In this document: positions 42,437 through 51,554 of the stretch, piece by piece
Position numbering within the stretch: position 1 is the first letter of the stretch
How the letters are laid out: every line of letters starts with the position of its first letter
From: Heyndrickxia coagulans DSM 1 = ATCC 7050
Lineage (GTDB): Bacteria; Bacillota; Bacilli; Bacillales; Bacillaceae_C
Direction of reading: 5' to 3'
Length of the DNA: 64,000 nt
Assembly (NCBI RefSeq): GCF_000290615.1
Contig: NZ_ALAS01000206.1
Coordinates: 1 to 64,000 of the forward strand
The notes under the pieces: model-generated
Database searches by the model: none
What the model was told of the DNA's origin: nothing
The model's input: only the letters and a program-made list of their open reading frames with translations
Made by a program: the position numbers and the translations under genes

Positions 42437-43195
42437 ATGATCCTTGAAGCAAAAAATGTTTATAAAACGTACGGCAACAAGTGGAACAAACAAGAAGTTT
42501 TAAAAGGGATTGATTTAAATGTTGAAAAAGGAGAATTCACGAGCATTATGGGCCCGTCCGGATCAGGGAAAACGACATTGTTAAATGTCCTTTCCTCGAT
42601 TGACCGGCCCAGCCGCGGTTCCATTGAAATCGAAGGCAAAGCGTTGACGAAAATGAAAGACAAGCAGCTGGCGGAGTTCCGGAAAAGGCATTTGGGCTTT
42701 ATTTTCCAGGAATACCATTTGCTCGATACGTTAACGGTGAAGGAAAATATATTGCTGCCGCTGTCTGTGAAAAAAGTTTCAAAACGGGAGGCGGACGAAA
42801 AATTCCTTGCGGTTGCGGAAGAACTCGGGATCGCCGATATCCAGGACAAGTATCCGAATGAAATATCCGGCGGGCAGAAGCAGCGGACATCAGCAGCGCG
42901 GGCGTTTGTCCATGAACCGAGCCTTATTTTTGCCGACGAACCAACAGGCGCGCTCGATTCAAAATCGGCATCCGACCTTTTGAATAAATTAAGCCGCCTG
43001 AACGAAAAAAGAAAAGCAACCATCTTAATGGTCACCCATGATGCGGCCGCAGCCAGCTATTCGGGCAGGGTCATTTTCATCAAAGACGGGCAGATTTATT
43101 CCCAACTGCATAAAGGCACCGAATCAAGGCAGGATTTCTATCAGGCCATCCTGAAAACACAGGCTGTGCTAGGAGGTGTGCAGCATGACGATTAA
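42437..43195 (+). CDS. ABC transporter ATPase, BceA-like
   Basis: A 252-residue ATPase of the MacB-like peptide-antibiotic resistance type. Walker A is [18 protein letters not shown], the Q-loop is [16 protein letters not shown], the signature is [17 protein letters not shown], Walker B is [12 protein letters not shown] and the H-loop His is in MVTHD. It powers the permease encoded next, removing bacitracin-like or lantibiotic molecules from their lipid target and signalling to the kinase. GGGGG precedes the ATG; its end overlaps the permease start by 11 bases. Confidence 0.93.
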   Translation: MILEAKNVYKTYGNKWNKQEVLKGIDLNVEKGEFTSIMGPSGSGKTTLLNVLSSIDRPSRGSIEIEGKALTKMKDKQLAEFRKRHLGFIFQEYHLLDTLTVKENILLPLSVKKVSKREADEKFLAVAEELGIADIQDKYPNEISGGQKQRTSAARAFVHEPSLIFADEPTGALDSKSASDLLNKLSRLNEKRKATILMVTHDAAAASYSGRVIFIKDGQIYSQLHKGTESRQDFYQAILKTQAVLGGVQHDD

Positions 43196-45128
43196 CGGTT
43201 TGATTTACCGCAATTTTAAAAAGAACCTTCCGCATTATGCACTGTATATTTTCGCGCTCGCCTTCAGTGCTGCATTATACTTTGCGTTTGTGACACTGCA
43301 ATACACCCCTTCTCTCGACGAAGTAAAATCTTCCGTAAAAGGGCTGGCCGCGCTGAAGGTGGCGTCGGTTTTGCTGATCGTCATTGTGGCCGTTTTTCTC
43401 TTTTATGCCAACCATTTGTTTATCAAAAGGCGGAGCAAGGAAATCGGGCTTTTCCAGCTCGTCGGCATGACGAAAAAAGAAGTATTCCGGATTTTGGGCA
43501 CGGAGAATTTTTTGCTCTACTACGGCTCACTCTTTGCCGGCATCTTTTTCGGGTTTGCGGCATCCAGGCTGCTGATGATGCTGCTGCTTCGGATTATTCA
43601 GGTTAAAACAAAGGTCTCTCTTTATTTTTCGATCCAGGCTTTCGAGCAGACGATCCTTGTTTTTTCCATCATTTTCGTCCTGATCCTGCTCATCAACAGC
43701 ATCTTTATCAAACGGCAAACAATCCTTTCCCTCTTCCGCACCGTTTCATCCACGGAAGACCGGGCCGCACGGATGTCAAAAGCGGGGATGGTGCTCGGGA
43801 TAACCGGATTTGTCTGCATCGGGGCAGGATACTATATTTCATCAAAATTATTCAATGGGGACTTTCGGACGGCGCGTGCCTTGTTTACCGCAATGGGAAC
43901 CATTTTAGCCCTTGTCATTCTCGGGACCTACCTATTTTTTAAGACTTCTGTCCGCTTTGTCTTTTACCTTATCCGGAAAAAGAAAGGCGGGTATCTGAAT
44001 ATCCGGGATGTCATGTCCCTGTCCGCCATCATGTTTCGGATCCGTTCGAACGCAGTGCTGCTGACCATCATCACAACCGTGTCGGCACTTGCGATCGGCT
44101 TATTATCATTAAGCTACATTACCTTTTACTCTGCCGAAGATACAGCCCATAATGTAGCAGCTGCGGACTTTTCTTTTATCAAAACGAATGAGGCGAAACA
44201 ATTTACAAAACGTTTAAATGAAAACCGCATCGCCTATGAAAAAGAAGAAATTGCAGTCGTACGGGTTACAGCTGATTTAAGCAGCCTGTTCGATAAAAAA
44301 ACAAAAGATCTGAAGTTTGATACCGGCGCCGTGCCGATCGCAGTTGTCAGCGATGCGGCAGTGAAAAGATTTGATGTAAAACCCGGGCAGGCGGTCTTTT
44401 CCGGCTATCCCGATGCCCTGGCAAAATTTATGCCGATGAAATCGGAAGGGATGATTGACTTAACAGGCAAGCGGAAAACAGCCAGACTCCGCATCGTTGC
44501 GCTTCGCAAAGACCAGATTCTTTCCAATTATTTCTCTGGCAGCATGCCCGTTCTAGTGACGGATGATGCGTTCTTCCAAGATTTAAAAAAGGATACGGAC
44601 CCGAAAATTCAATTGGATTCAAAGCGCTTTACCGGCATCAATCTGAAGAAGGAGGAAGATCTTGGCAAAGCAGACCGACTGTTCCAAAGTCTGCACTTCC
44701 CTTCAGATTCCTTTGCCTATTCCAGCCCTGAAATCTTCAAAGCACAAAAAGAAAACATGGGCGTTGCGATGTTTATTGTCGGATTTCTCGGGCTTACATT
44801 TCTGGTCACGTCCGGCTGCATTTTGTATTTCAAGCAGATGGAAGAAAGCGAGGAAGAAAAGCCGTCCTACACCATTTTGCGCAAGCTTGGCTTTACAACG
44901 CAGGATTTGACAAAGGGCATCCGGATCAAGCAGCTTTACAATTTCGGCATTCCGCTTTTGCTCGGCCTTTCGCACAGCTACTTTGCGGTAAAATCCGGTT
45001 GGTTCTTTTTCGGATCCTCGCTGTGGACGCCGATGCTGATCGTGATGGTTCTATATACATTGCTTTATTCGGTATTTGCCCTGCTTTCTGTGGAAGGATT
45101 TAAAAAGGCAATACGCAATTCCTTATAA
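43185..45128 (+). CDS. ABC transporter permease, BceB-like (FtsX domains)
   Basis: A 647-residue permease with ten predicted helices. Two FtsX-like blocks flank a roughly 200-residue extracellular domain (about residues 310-520) between helices 7 and 8, which is the sensory part in BceB proteins. [21 protein letters not shown] is the cytosolic coupling segment after helix 2. The ATG follows AGGAGG at eight bases and overlaps the ATPase gene. A strong terminator ends the four-gene module. Confidence 0.93.
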   Translation: MTINGLIYRNFKKNLPHYALYIFALAFSAALYFAFVTLQYTPSLDEVKSSVKGLAALKVASVLLIVIVAVFLFYANHLFIKRRSKEIGLFQLVGMTKKEVFRILGTENFLLYYGSLFAGIFFGFAASRLLMMLLLRIIQVKTKVSLYFSIQAFEQTILVFSIIFVLILLINSIFIKRQTILSLFRTVSSTEDRAARMSKAGMVLGITGFVCIGAGYYISSKLFNGDFRTARALFTAMGTILALVILGTYLFFKTSVRFVFYLIRKKKGGYLNIRDVMSLSAIMFRIRSNAVLLTIITTVSALAIGLLSLSYITFYSAEDTAHNVAAADFSFIKTNEAKQFTKRLNENRIAYEKEEIAVVRVTADLSSLFDKKTKDLKFDTGAVPIAVVSDAAVKRFDVKPGQAVFSGYPDALAKFMPMKSEGMIDLTGKRKTARLRIVALRKDQILSNYFSGSMPVLVTDDAFFQDLKKDTDPKIQLDSKRFTGINLKKEEDLGKADRLFQSLHFPSDSFAYSSPEIFKAQKENMGVAMFIVGFLGLTFLVTSGCILYFKQMEESEEEKPSYTILRKLGFTTQDLTKGIRIKQLYNFGIPLLLGLSHSYFAVKSGWFFFGSSLWTPMLIVMVLYTLLYSVFALLSVEGFKKAIRNSL

Positions 45129-45129
45129 T

Positions 45130-45165
45130 GATCACCCCTTGGGTATCCAAGGGGTGATTTTTCCA
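45130..45165 (+). terminator. Terminator of bce-like operon
   Basis: ATCACCCCTTGG / CCAAGGGGTGAT perfect 12-base stem with a GTAT loop, followed by TTTTT. Confidence 0.95.
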
Positions 45166-45238
45166 TTTCCGGGATTGGAAAAAGACAAGATCATGATGGG
45201 CCGTCTCCGTGCGGGCGGCATCTCATTTGTTTCCGGAT

Positions 45239-45538
45239 TCATCGTTTTAACTTGGTAATTTCTTCCGACACCACAAAAGCCAAATCGTCATTGCCGAATA
45301 AGGATAATACATTCAACACGGTCCCGCTGCTGATTTCTTCTGCTTCTTCTTTCGGCACCGTCAGGGCAAGCGCTTCTTCCAGCAAGACGTTTTTTGCCTG
45401 TTGCGGGTACGCCCTGCTGTATAGTTCTTCCGGATCTAGCCCATTATTCACGCACCATTGGGCAAAAATGAGCGCCATCATTTTCTCATCCATTTTGTAT
45501 TGTTGTATGATTTTTTCTTCCATGTCTTTTTTATCCAT
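45239..45538 (-). CDS. Small acidic protein, function unknown
   Basis: The 99-residue protein MDKKDMEEKIIQQYKMDEKMMALIFAQWCVNNGLDPEELYSRAYPQQAKNVLLEEALALTVPKEEAEEISSGTVLNVLSLFGNDDLAFVVSEEI has a predicted all-helical fold. I recognise its style from conserved Bacillus hypothetical proteins but not its family. GAAAGGGG precedes the ATG used. It is divergent from the DUF1292 gene. Confidence 0.7.
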   Translation of the reverse strand: MDKKDMEEKIIQQYKMDEKMMALIFAQWCVNNGLDPEELYSRAYPQQAKNVLLEEALALTVPKEEAEEISSGTVLNVLSLFGNDDLAFVVSEEITKLKR

Positions 45539-45594
45539 ATATACACCCCTTTCCGAGATCCGGCTGCTATCATGATAGCGCACTTTTCTTTCTT

Positions 45595-45623
45595 TTGGCG
45601 TGTTTTTTCGGTTTTTGTATACA
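45595..45623 (+). promoter_or_regulatory. Candidate sigma-A promoter of DUF1292 gene
   Basis: TTGGCG and TATACA separated by 17 bases, 34 bases before the TTG start. Confidence 0.45.
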
Positions 45624-45657
45624 ATACGCAACAGACGGAAATGAAGGAGGAGACCCG

Positions 45658-45948
45658 TTGGCAAATATTGAACAGGGTGAAGTGTTTACAATTACGGAAA
45701 ACGGGCGTGAGCAGGAAGTGGAAATCATCGGTGTATTGTCGCTGGAAGGAACCGAATATGCCGCCGTTTCATTTGTTGAAGATTTAGAGGAACAGACAGG
45801 CCGGGACCTGGATGTGTTTTTCTTGAAAACAGACGAAGAAGGCGACCTGGACGCCCTCCATTCAGACGAAGAATACGAAAAAGTTTCTGCCGCTTTCAGC
45901 CGGGTGCTGGGCGGGGAAGATGCCCCACAACCTGGCGGCCGGGATTAA
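45658..45948 (+). CDS. DUF1292 (YrzB-like) protein
   Basis: A 96-residue acidic protein (IEQGEVFTITENGREQEVEIIGVLSLEGTEYAAVSFVEDLEEQTGRDLDVFFLKTDEEGDLDALHSDEEYEKVSAAF) with the DUF1292 pattern of two beta sheets and the ...DEEYEKV ending. Function is unknown in Firmicutes. The TTG start follows GGAGGAG at five bases; the longer open frame has no ribosome site. Confidence 0.88.
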   Translation: MANIEQGEVFTITENGREQEVEIIGVLSLEGTEYAAVSFVEDLEEQTGRDLDVFFLKTDEEGDLDALHSDEEYEKVSAAFSRVLGGEDAPQPGGRD

Positions 45949-46102
45949 AAAACAGAAAGGGGCAGGGCAAAGTGTTTTGAGGCCATCGCCACTGAACAAT
46001 TCGTAAAGCCGGCATTTGCTTGCCCCACCTTCCTGCTCCGGAACGCACGGCTGCCCGGCCTTAAGCCGGCGTGCGCGGGGCCGTAAAGCCGCGGCAGATC
46101 GT

Positions 46103-47050
46103 TTATTTTACCGTCCGGGCACGTTCCCCCGCCAAACGGGAGGCAATATGCTTTGCTGCAGCAGCCCCCTGCCCGGCCGCCCCTGCAATACTGGAATAAA
46201 GCGGGCCGAGGCAGTTGTCCCCGATTGCATACAGCCATTCGCACCTGGTTTTCCCGTAACCGTCCGATACGATGTACCCGTCTGCATCCGTCCCGGCAAC
46301 ATGCTGAACGAGGCCGCTGTTCGGTTCCATCCCGATCCGGACGAAGACCGCGGATACCGGCAAAAAACAAGATTCTCCGCTTAAACGGACCAGTTCCACA
46401 GCTTCGGTTTGGTCTTCCCCGATAATGGCTTTCACACGCCTATTCGGCAAAATCCGGATGTTCTGATAAGATTGGGCCCGGCTGAGATAAGCCTGCCTGG
46501 CCCTGAAACGTTCCGAGCGGTGAATGAGGTAGACGTGCGCCCCTGCTTCTGCAAGCAAACAAGCGCCCTCAAAAGCACGGTCGCCGCCGCCGACAACTGC
46601 AACAGATTTCCCTTTAAACAAATGGCTGTCCTTCGTAGCTGAATACATTTCCCCGCGGGCGAACATCTCTTTTTCCCCCGGCACGCCAAGTTTTCTCCGT
46701 ACGGCACCGGCAGCGTAAATCAGGTAGCGAAAACCGATCCTGGTCTTAAGCCCGCCTGTTTCCGCCACCGCAACTTTTCCGGCGCCATCTATTTTTACGG
46801 CGCGCGTATTCACCCGGTACCGGCACTGCAACGACTCGGCATGCCGGACAAAAAGGTTGCGCATTTCCTCCCCGTTTTCCGCTTGCAGGCCGGGATAATC
46901 AATAATGCGATTATGGATCAGCCTGAGCTGCCCGCCAAGCATTTCTTTTTCCTCAATGAGCAGATGGTCCATGCCAAGCCGGCTGCACCAGATCGCTGCT
47001 GAAATGCCGGCAGGGCCGCCCCCGATGATCAATATGTCCACATCCAGCAT
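46103..47050 (-). CDS. Thioredoxin-reductase-like NAD(P)/FAD oxidoreductase lacking CxxC
   Basis: A 315-residue two-domain flavoprotein. The FAD motif is ILIIGGGPAGISAAIWCSRLG, the NADP motif is SVAVVGGGDRAFEGACLLAEAGAHVYLIHR, and the second FAD motif is WLYAIGDN. Where thioredoxin reductase has its redox CxxC, this protein reads GEMYSATKDSHLFKGK, so it cannot reduce thioredoxin by the usual dithiol relay. It may be a ferredoxin/flavodoxin or low-molecular-weight disulfide reductase. The gene starts 20 bases after the folE stop, so the two are probably an operon. The ATG follows GAAGGATGG. Confidence 0.85.
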   Translation of the reverse strand: MLDVDILIIGGGPAGISAAIWCSRLGMDHLLIEEKEMLGGQLRLIHNRIIDYPGLQAENGEEMRNLFVRHAESLQCRYRVNTRAVKIDGAGKVAVAETGGLKTRIGFRYLIYAAGAVRRKLGVPGEKEMFARGEMYSATKDSHLFKGKSVAVVGGGDRAFEGACLLAEAGAHVYLIHRSERFRARQAYLSRAQSYQNIRILPNRRVKAIIGEDQTEAVELVRLSGESCFLPVSAVFVRIGMEPNSGLVQHVAGTDADGYIVSDGYGKTRCEWLYAIGDNCLGPLYSSIAGAAGQGAAAAKHIASRLAGERARTVK

Positions 47051-47069
47051 AAACACCATCCTTCTTTTT

Positions 47070-47717
47070 CTATTTGAGCAAGGATAAAAATTCGGCGCGC
47101 AAATCCGCCCGCCCTTCAAAAATGCCGCGGTAGGACATCGTTGTCGTGGACGCATCCGCCTTTTTCACGCCCCGCCCGCACATGCACATATGCTTGGCCT
47201 CTAAAACCACCATCGTGCCCTGCGGTTCAAGCACCTCTTCCACCGCATCCGCAATTTGTTTTGTCAGCCGTTCCTGGACCTGAAAACGCCTGGCGTAGCC
47301 GTCGACCATGCGCGCAATTTTCGACAGGCCGGTGATTTTTTCGTTTGGCAAATAGGCGACATGCGCGACGCCGAAAAATGGCGCGAAGTGGTGCTCGCAT
47401 ATGGAATAAAATTCGATATCTTTTACGAGTACGAGCTCCTTATGGTCGTGGTCGACGTCAAATGTTTTTGCCAAATGCAATTTCGGGTCTTCCCGGTACC
47501 CCTCTGTATATTCCAAAAAGGCCTTCAGCACCCGGTAAGGTGTTTCTTGCAATCCGTCGCGGTCCGGATCATCGCCGCATAAATCAATCAGGCTGCGGAC
47601 GGCTTCCATAAATTGGCCTGACTGCTCGAGTTTTTTGCTGATCACAGCAGGATGATCTATTTGATCTTTAAAAGTTTCTTCTATTAGTTGATGTTTCTTT
47701 TGTCCGGAAACAATCAT
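47070..47717 (-). CDS. folE: GTP cyclohydrolase I (FolE)
   Basis: The enzyme makes 7,8-dihydroneopterin triphosphate from GTP, the entry to folate and pterin (and queuosine) synthesis. The 215-residue protein keeps the catalytic and zinc-site segments [47 protein letters not shown] and [22 protein letters not shown] replaces the common HMCMTMRG; zinc residues Cys and His remain. It is about 25 residues longer at the N-terminus than B. subtilis FolE. Start ATG 47717 follows AAAGGAG at 12 bases, slightly long. It is followed by a flavoprotein gene, which is not the usual folE setting. Confidence 0.93.
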   Translation of the reverse strand: MIVSGQKKHQLIEETFKDQIDHPAVISKKLEQSGQFMEAVRSLIDLCGDDPDRDGLQETPYRVLKAFLEYTEGYREDPKLHLAKTFDVDHDHKELVLVKDIEFYSICEHHFAPFFGVAHVAYLPNEKITGLSKIARMVDGYARRFQVQERLTKQIADAVEEVLEPQGTMVVLEAKHMCMCGRGVKKADASTTTMSYRGIFEGRADLRAEFLSLLK

Positions 47718-47814
47718 GAATGGGTACAGCTCCTTTTGTAATGAAGTTTTCACTATCCGGCTATTTAAAAGTTTACAACGGCTGCCCGATTATATCAAAT
47801 GTTGATGCCGCAAA

Positions 47815-48000
47815 GTGTACCAAGCTTTTTCCAAATGGACGCTTATGCCTGGGATGGATGCGGCAACAACGGGGATGAAAACCGGCCGGCGCATATTTTC
47901 AGGACAGATGGACCCAAAAAAAGCCGCAAATTTTTGCCTGCAAGTGAAAAAGGCGTTTAAAACCTGGGATTCTGGATATATTAAAAGCAAGAAAGGTTAA
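47815..48000 (+). CDS. Short ORF upstream of the cold-shock gene, function unknown
   Basis: A 61-residue basic ORF reading MYQAFSKWTLMPGMDAATTGMKTGRRIFSGQMDPKKAANFCLQVKKAFKTWDSGYIKSKKG from a GTG with a weak ribosome site. A stop lies just upstream in the same frame, so it could also be the C-terminal remnant of a larger gene. The amphipathic helix ANFCLQVKKAFKTWD looks protein-like. The cold-shock ribosome site begins six bases after its stop, suggesting co-transcription. Confidence 0.35.
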   Translation: MYQAFSKWTLMPGMDAATTGMKTGRRIFSGQMDPKKAANFCLQVKKAFKTWDSGYIKSKKG

Positions 48001-48019
48001 AAATTAGGAGGCATTCAAC

Positions 48020-48223
48020 GTGGAACATGGTACAGTAAAATGGTTTAACAGTGAAAAAGGCTACGGTTTTATTGAACGGGAAGGCGGAGACGACGTGTTT
48101 GTCCATTTCTCGGCCATCCAGGGTGAAGGCTATAAAACGCTTGAAGAAGGCCAGAAAGTATCATTTGATGTGGAAGAAGGATCACGCGGCCCGCAGGCGG
48201 CAAATGTTCAAAAAGAAGACTAA
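48020..48223 (+). CDS. Cold shock protein
   Basis: A 67-residue single CSD domain of the CspA/CspB type. RNP1 is KGYGFIE and RNP2 is VFVHFSAI, with the WFNSEKG start and RGPQAANV ending. It binds single-stranded RNA and DNA as a chaperone at low temperature and in fast growth. The GTG start follows TTAGGAGG at nine bases. A hairpin terminator follows the stop. Confidence 0.96.
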   Translation: MEHGTVKWFNSEKGYGFIEREGGDDVFVHFSAIQGEGYKTLEEGQKVSFDVEEGSRGPQAANVQKED

Positions 48224-48252
48224 CGGTGCCCTTTGCGGCATCGTTTTTTTGC
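48224..48252 (+). terminator. Terminator of cold shock gene
   Basis: AACGGTGCC / GGCATCGTT stem with a six-base loop, then seven T. Confidence 0.85.
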
Positions 48253-48333
48253 ATAAAAAAGGACTCCTTTCCCTCCGCTTTTAAATGTCAAGCCTTGATC
48301 AATCCGGATTGTTCGGCGCCCGCTTTCCCCCCC

Positions 48334-48366
48334 CAAAAAAAAGAAACCCCGTGTCTACAGGGTTCA
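48334..48366 (-). terminator. Terminator of small membrane protein gene
   Basis: On the minus strand AACCCTG / CGGGGTT (imperfect) around TAGACA, followed by eight T. It is downstream of the 48381 stop. Confidence 0.65.
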
Positions 48367-48380
48367 TGCTGTGCGAACGA

Positions 48381-48632
48381 TTATCCCGCTTTTCTATATG
48401 ACGGATCGCTTTCCGGATATTCATTCGGCAATTCTTTCCCTGACGCGCAAAGCATCAGCAAGTACGCCATTCCGAGCCCGTAGGTAATCATTCCCCCTAG
48501 CAGAAAACCCCAAAACAAAATCAAAGACCAGTCCGTTGTGTTAGCGCTTACAATAAAGTGAATGGCAAGAAAAACCACACTCATCACCAGCTCAGCGGTT
48601 GCAAGCAGATAGTACCCCTTAAATTCCTTCAT
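48381..48632 (-). CDS. Small membrane protein, function unknown
   Basis: An 83-residue protein with two hydrophobic helices (YYLLATAELVMSVVFLAIHFIV and LILFWGFLLGGMITYGLGMAYLLML) and a short polar tail ending ELPNEYPESDPSYRKAG. Family not recognised. GGGAGG lies seven bases before the ATG, and the gene has its own terminator. Confidence 0.7.
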   Translation of the reverse strand: MKEFKGYYLLATAELVMSVVFLAIHFIVSANTTDWSLILFWGFLLGGMITYGLGMAYLLMLCASGKELPNEYPESDPSYRKAG

Positions 48633-48816
48633 TTCACAACCCTCCCTTTTGTATATTATATTACTTCATGTTCACAAAATGTTCAAATTTTAAACGCATT
48701 TTTTAAAAAAATTGCATTTTAGTGGACAATACAAAAAAGATATGTTCTAAAACCCAAAACTGGGCAGATGCAACCGGAATTTTTTGATTTTTCCGCAGCA
48801 GGCCGGGCATTCTTTC

Positions 48817-48845
48817 TTGTCGTGGTGCGCAAGAAATGTTACGAT
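48817..48845 (+). promoter_or_regulatory. Candidate promoter of msrA
   Basis: TTGTCG and TACGAT separated by 17 bases, 31 bases before the ATG. Confidence 0.5.
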
Positions 48846-48876
48846 TTAGAAAAAGAACCACCTTGGAGGAGAAGAA

Positions 48877-49407
48877 ATGGCGGAACAATTTCAGAAAGCA
48901 ACTTTTGCCGGCGGCTGTTTTTGGTGCATGGTCAAACCTTTCGACCAGTGGGACGGCATCGAAAAAGTCGTTTCCGGGTACACGGGGGGAACGGTCGAAA
49001 ATCCTTCGTATGAACAGGTAAAGACCGGAACAACTGGCCATTACGAAGCCGTCCAAATTACATATGATCCCAAAGTTTTTCCGTACGAAAAACTGCTCGA
49101 AATCTTTTGGCAGCAAATCGATCCGACCGATGCCGGCGGCCAGTTCCAAGACCGCGGTTCTAACTACCGGGCGGCCATTTTTTACCATAATGAAGAACAA
49201 AAGCGGCTGGCGGAAGCTACAAAACAGCAGCTTGCAGAAAGCGGCAAATTCAAAAAGCCGATTGTAACTGAAATTTTGCCGGCGAAGCCCTTTTATCCTG
49301 CCGAAGACTACCACCAGGATTTTTATAAGAAAAACCCGAATGCCTATCACGAAGACCGGGCGAAGTCAGGCCGCGATACGTTTATTGCCTCTCATTGGGG
49401 AAAATAG
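48877..49407 (+). CDS. msrA: Peptide-methionine (S)-S-oxide reductase
   Basis: Repairs oxidised methionine (S epimer) in proteins. The 176-residue protein has the catalytic GCFWCM motif (Cys14), [56 protein letters not shown] and [15 protein letters not shown], all typical. It is not fused to MsrB and none is adjacent. GGAGGAG precedes the ATG. It is monocistronic, with the phasin-like gene and its own promoter downstream. Confidence 0.97.
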   Translation: MAEQFQKATFAGGCFWCMVKPFDQWDGIEKVVSGYTGGTVENPSYEQVKTGTTGHYEAVQITYDPKVFPYEKLLEIFWQQIDPTDAGGQFQDRGSNYRAAIFYHNEEQKRLAEATKQQLAESGKFKKPIVTEILPAKPFYPAEDYHQDFYKKNPNAYHEDRAKSGRDTFIASHWGK

Positions 49408-49441
49408 CCCGTTAATTAGCCGTTTTTACACACCTTTCCGT

Positions 49442-49470
49442 TTGTGATTCCGGCCGGATTGGGCTATGAT
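49442..49470 (+). promoter_or_regulatory. Sigma-A promoter of phasin-like/UbiB operon
   Basis: TTGTGA and TATGAT separated by 17 bases, 36 bases before the ATG. Confidence 0.6.
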
Positions 49471-49505
49471 TACATTAAGATAGAGGAGAAAGGAAGGAAT
49501 TGGAA

Positions 49506-49802
49506 ATGCGCGATAAAGTGAACCAATTGTTATCACTCGGCCTCGGCATGGCGGTGCTCAGCAAAGAACAAGTAGAAAAGGCAGTCAACCGCCTCGTGGA
49601 AAAAGGGAACCTGACAAAAGCAGAATCCACACAATTGATTGATGAACTGCTGGAAAAAGGGGAACAATCCAAACAAGAACTGAATCAGGCCTTGAAAGAC
49701 CGGGTCAACGAGATCCTTTCTGAAATGAATGTTGCGACAAAAGATGAAATCAAGGCGCTGGAACTTCGCATCCAGCAGCTTGAAGAACGGTTGAACCCGT
49801 AA
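49506..49802 (+). CDS. Phasin-like coiled-coil protein
   Basis: A 98-residue amphipathic helical protein (VNQLLSLGLGMAVLSKEQVEKAVNRLVEKGNLTKAESTQLIDELLEKGEQSKQELNQALKDRVNEILSEMNVATKDEIKALELRIQQLEERL). It matches the PhaP-like/poly-hydroxyalkanoate system family seen next to UbiB genes in Bacillus. No PHA synthase is nearby, so the role may lie in organising UbiB or membranes. AAGGAAGG precedes the ATG used; a TTG six bases earlier is possible. Confidence 0.8.
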   Translation: MRDKVNQLLSLGLGMAVLSKEQVEKAVNRLVEKGNLTKAESTQLIDELLEKGEQSKQELNQALKDRVNEILSEMNVATKDEIKALELRIQQLEERLNP

Positions 49803-49842
49803 ATCGGTTGGCCCTTTTGCCTGGGGCCGGCTGTTTTTTTGC
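49803..49842 (+). terminator. Terminator or attenuator between phasin-like gene and ubiB
   Basis: GGTTGGCCC and GGGGCCGGCTG arms form an imperfect stem, followed by seven T. Confidence 0.6.
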
Positions 49843-49867
49843 ATAAAACAAAACCGGGGGTGGTTGC

Positions 49868-51538
49868 TTGCTTTCCAGAAAGATGAAGCACGGAAAAAGA
49901 TACCAGGAAATTGCCGGCGCTCTAATTAAAAACGGCCTCGGTTATTTGATCAACGATTGGGGCCTTTCGGATTTCTTTCCTTTTCCCTCGAAAAAAGCGG
50001 CTCCCCGCATCCCCCATCGCAGCACCGGGGAAAGGATCCGGCTGTTTTTGGAGGAATTGGGCCCGACATTCATTAAACTCGGGCAGCTGGCCAGCTCCCG
50101 CCGCGACATTTTGCCGGAATCGATGATTGCTGACCTGGAAAAATTGCAGGATAATGCCACGCCGTTTCCGTATGAAGACGTAAAAAAGATTATCAGGGAC
50201 GAACTCGGGGCGGGCGTTGAGGAGCTGTTTGCTGAATTTGATCCGGAACCGCTCGCAACTGCATCGATCGGGCAGGTGCATAAAGCCAAATTACATACGG
50301 AAGAGCCGGTTGCGATCAAAATCCAGCGCCCGAATATCCGCCCGGTCATTGAAACCGATCTGGAAATATTGGAAAGCCTTTCCCTCTCCCTTGAGTCCCG
50401 TTTTGAATGGGCAAGGGCTTACCAATTGCGGGACATTGTCGAAGAATTTTCCCAGGCGCTGTTGTCCGAGCTTGATTATTACCATGAAGGCCGGAATGCG
50501 GAACGGATCGCCAAACAATTTGAAGGCGATGAAAACATCCGGATTCCGAAAATTTACTGGGACTTTTCCACAAAAAGAGTCCTGACAATGGAGTACATAA
50601 AGGGCAGGAAAATCAGCGGGTTTTTCAGTGAAACCGTCCCCGGGTACCGAAAAAAAGTCATTTCTGAACGGCTGATCCATTCGATGCTCCAGCAGATTTT
50701 TGTGGAAGGATTTTTCCACGGCGACCCGCATCCGGGAAACATTGTCGTTTTGCCCGGCGATGTGATTTGCTATATGGATTTCGGCATGGTCGGCCGGCTT
50801 ACGGAAGAAACCAAGTACCATTGCGCCTCGCTCGTCATTGCGCTGATGCGGGCGGATACGAATGCCATTATGAAGTCGGTTGATGCGCTTGCGGAAATTC
50901 CGGAAGAAACCGATCTTCATCTGCTGAAGGAAGATGTCGAAGTTCTCCGCGAAAAATATTATGATCTGCCGCTCAGCCAGTTAAGCTTGCGGGAAGCGAT
51001 CAATGATTTGTACCATCTCGCGTTTAAATACCATATCCGCTTCCCTGCCGATCTGACGATACTCGGCAAATCGCTGATTACGGTGGAGGGCGTCGTGGAA
51101 TCGCTTGACCCGGAATTCAGCCTGATCGCAGCTGCGCGCCCGTTCGGGGAAAGGCTGCTGCGGGATCGGTTGCGGCCGGGCAGGGTCGCGCGGAAAGGAT
51201 GGAAAACGTTTTTGGACCAGGCGGAAATTTTGCTTGAGCTTCCGAAAAATTTGCGCGATATTTCCAAAACGATGCGAAAAGGCAAGTTCAGGATGGAGGT
51301 CGTGATACCAGATTTGCATTTATTTTTGGAAAAACTTGACAGGATCAGCAACCGGCTTTCCTTTGCGATCGTCCTGCTCGCCTTTAGTATCCTGATGGTC
51401 GGGCTGATGATCGGAACGTCCATCAGCGGCCAGTCGACAGTGATCTGGAAAAACCCGATCATTGAGATCGGATTCGGTGTTGCGACATTGATGCTTTTAT
51501 GGCTGCTGTTGTCCATTTTTAAATCAGGAAAGTTTTAA
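49868..51538 (+). CDS. AarF/UbiB atypical kinase-like protein
   Basis: A 556-residue member of the UbiB/ADCK family. The KxGQ motif (IKLGQLASSRRDILPESMIADLEKLQD) near residues 65-70, the Ala-rich nucleotide loop ATASIGQVHKAKL, the catalytic GDPHPGNI and the metal Asp of YMDFGMVG are present. Two C-terminal hydrophobic helices (about 500-520 and 535-553) anchor it in the membrane. UbiB proteins support quinone or lipid transport by ATP hydrolysis. The TTG start lies behind GGGGGTGG. Confidence 0.93.
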   Translation: MLSRKMKHGKRYQEIAGALIKNGLGYLINDWGLSDFFPFPSKKAAPRIPHRSTGERIRLFLEELGPTFIKLGQLASSRRDILPESMIADLEKLQDNATPFPYEDVKKIIRDELGAGVEELFAEFDPEPLATASIGQVHKAKLHTEEPVAIKIQRPNIRPVIETDLEILESLSLSLESRFEWARAYQLRDIVEEFSQALLSELDYYHEGRNAERIAKQFEGDENIRIPKIYWDFSTKRVLTMEYIKGRKISGFFSETVPGYRKKVISERLIHSMLQQIFVEGFFHGDPHPGNIVVLPGDVICYMDFGMVGRLTEETKYHCASLVIALMRADTNAIMKSVDALAEIPEETDLHLLKEDVEVLREKYYDLPLSQLSLREAINDLYHLAFKYHIRFPADLTILGKSLITVEGVVESLDPEFSLIAAARPFGERLLRDRLRPGRVARKGWKTFLDQAEILLELPKNLRDISKTMRKGKFRMEVVIPDLHLFLEKLDRISNRLSFAIVLLAFSILMVGLMIGTSISGQSTVIWKNPIIEIGFGVATLMLLWLLLSIFKSGKF

Positions 51539-51554
51539 AGGAGTTTAGAAAAAG

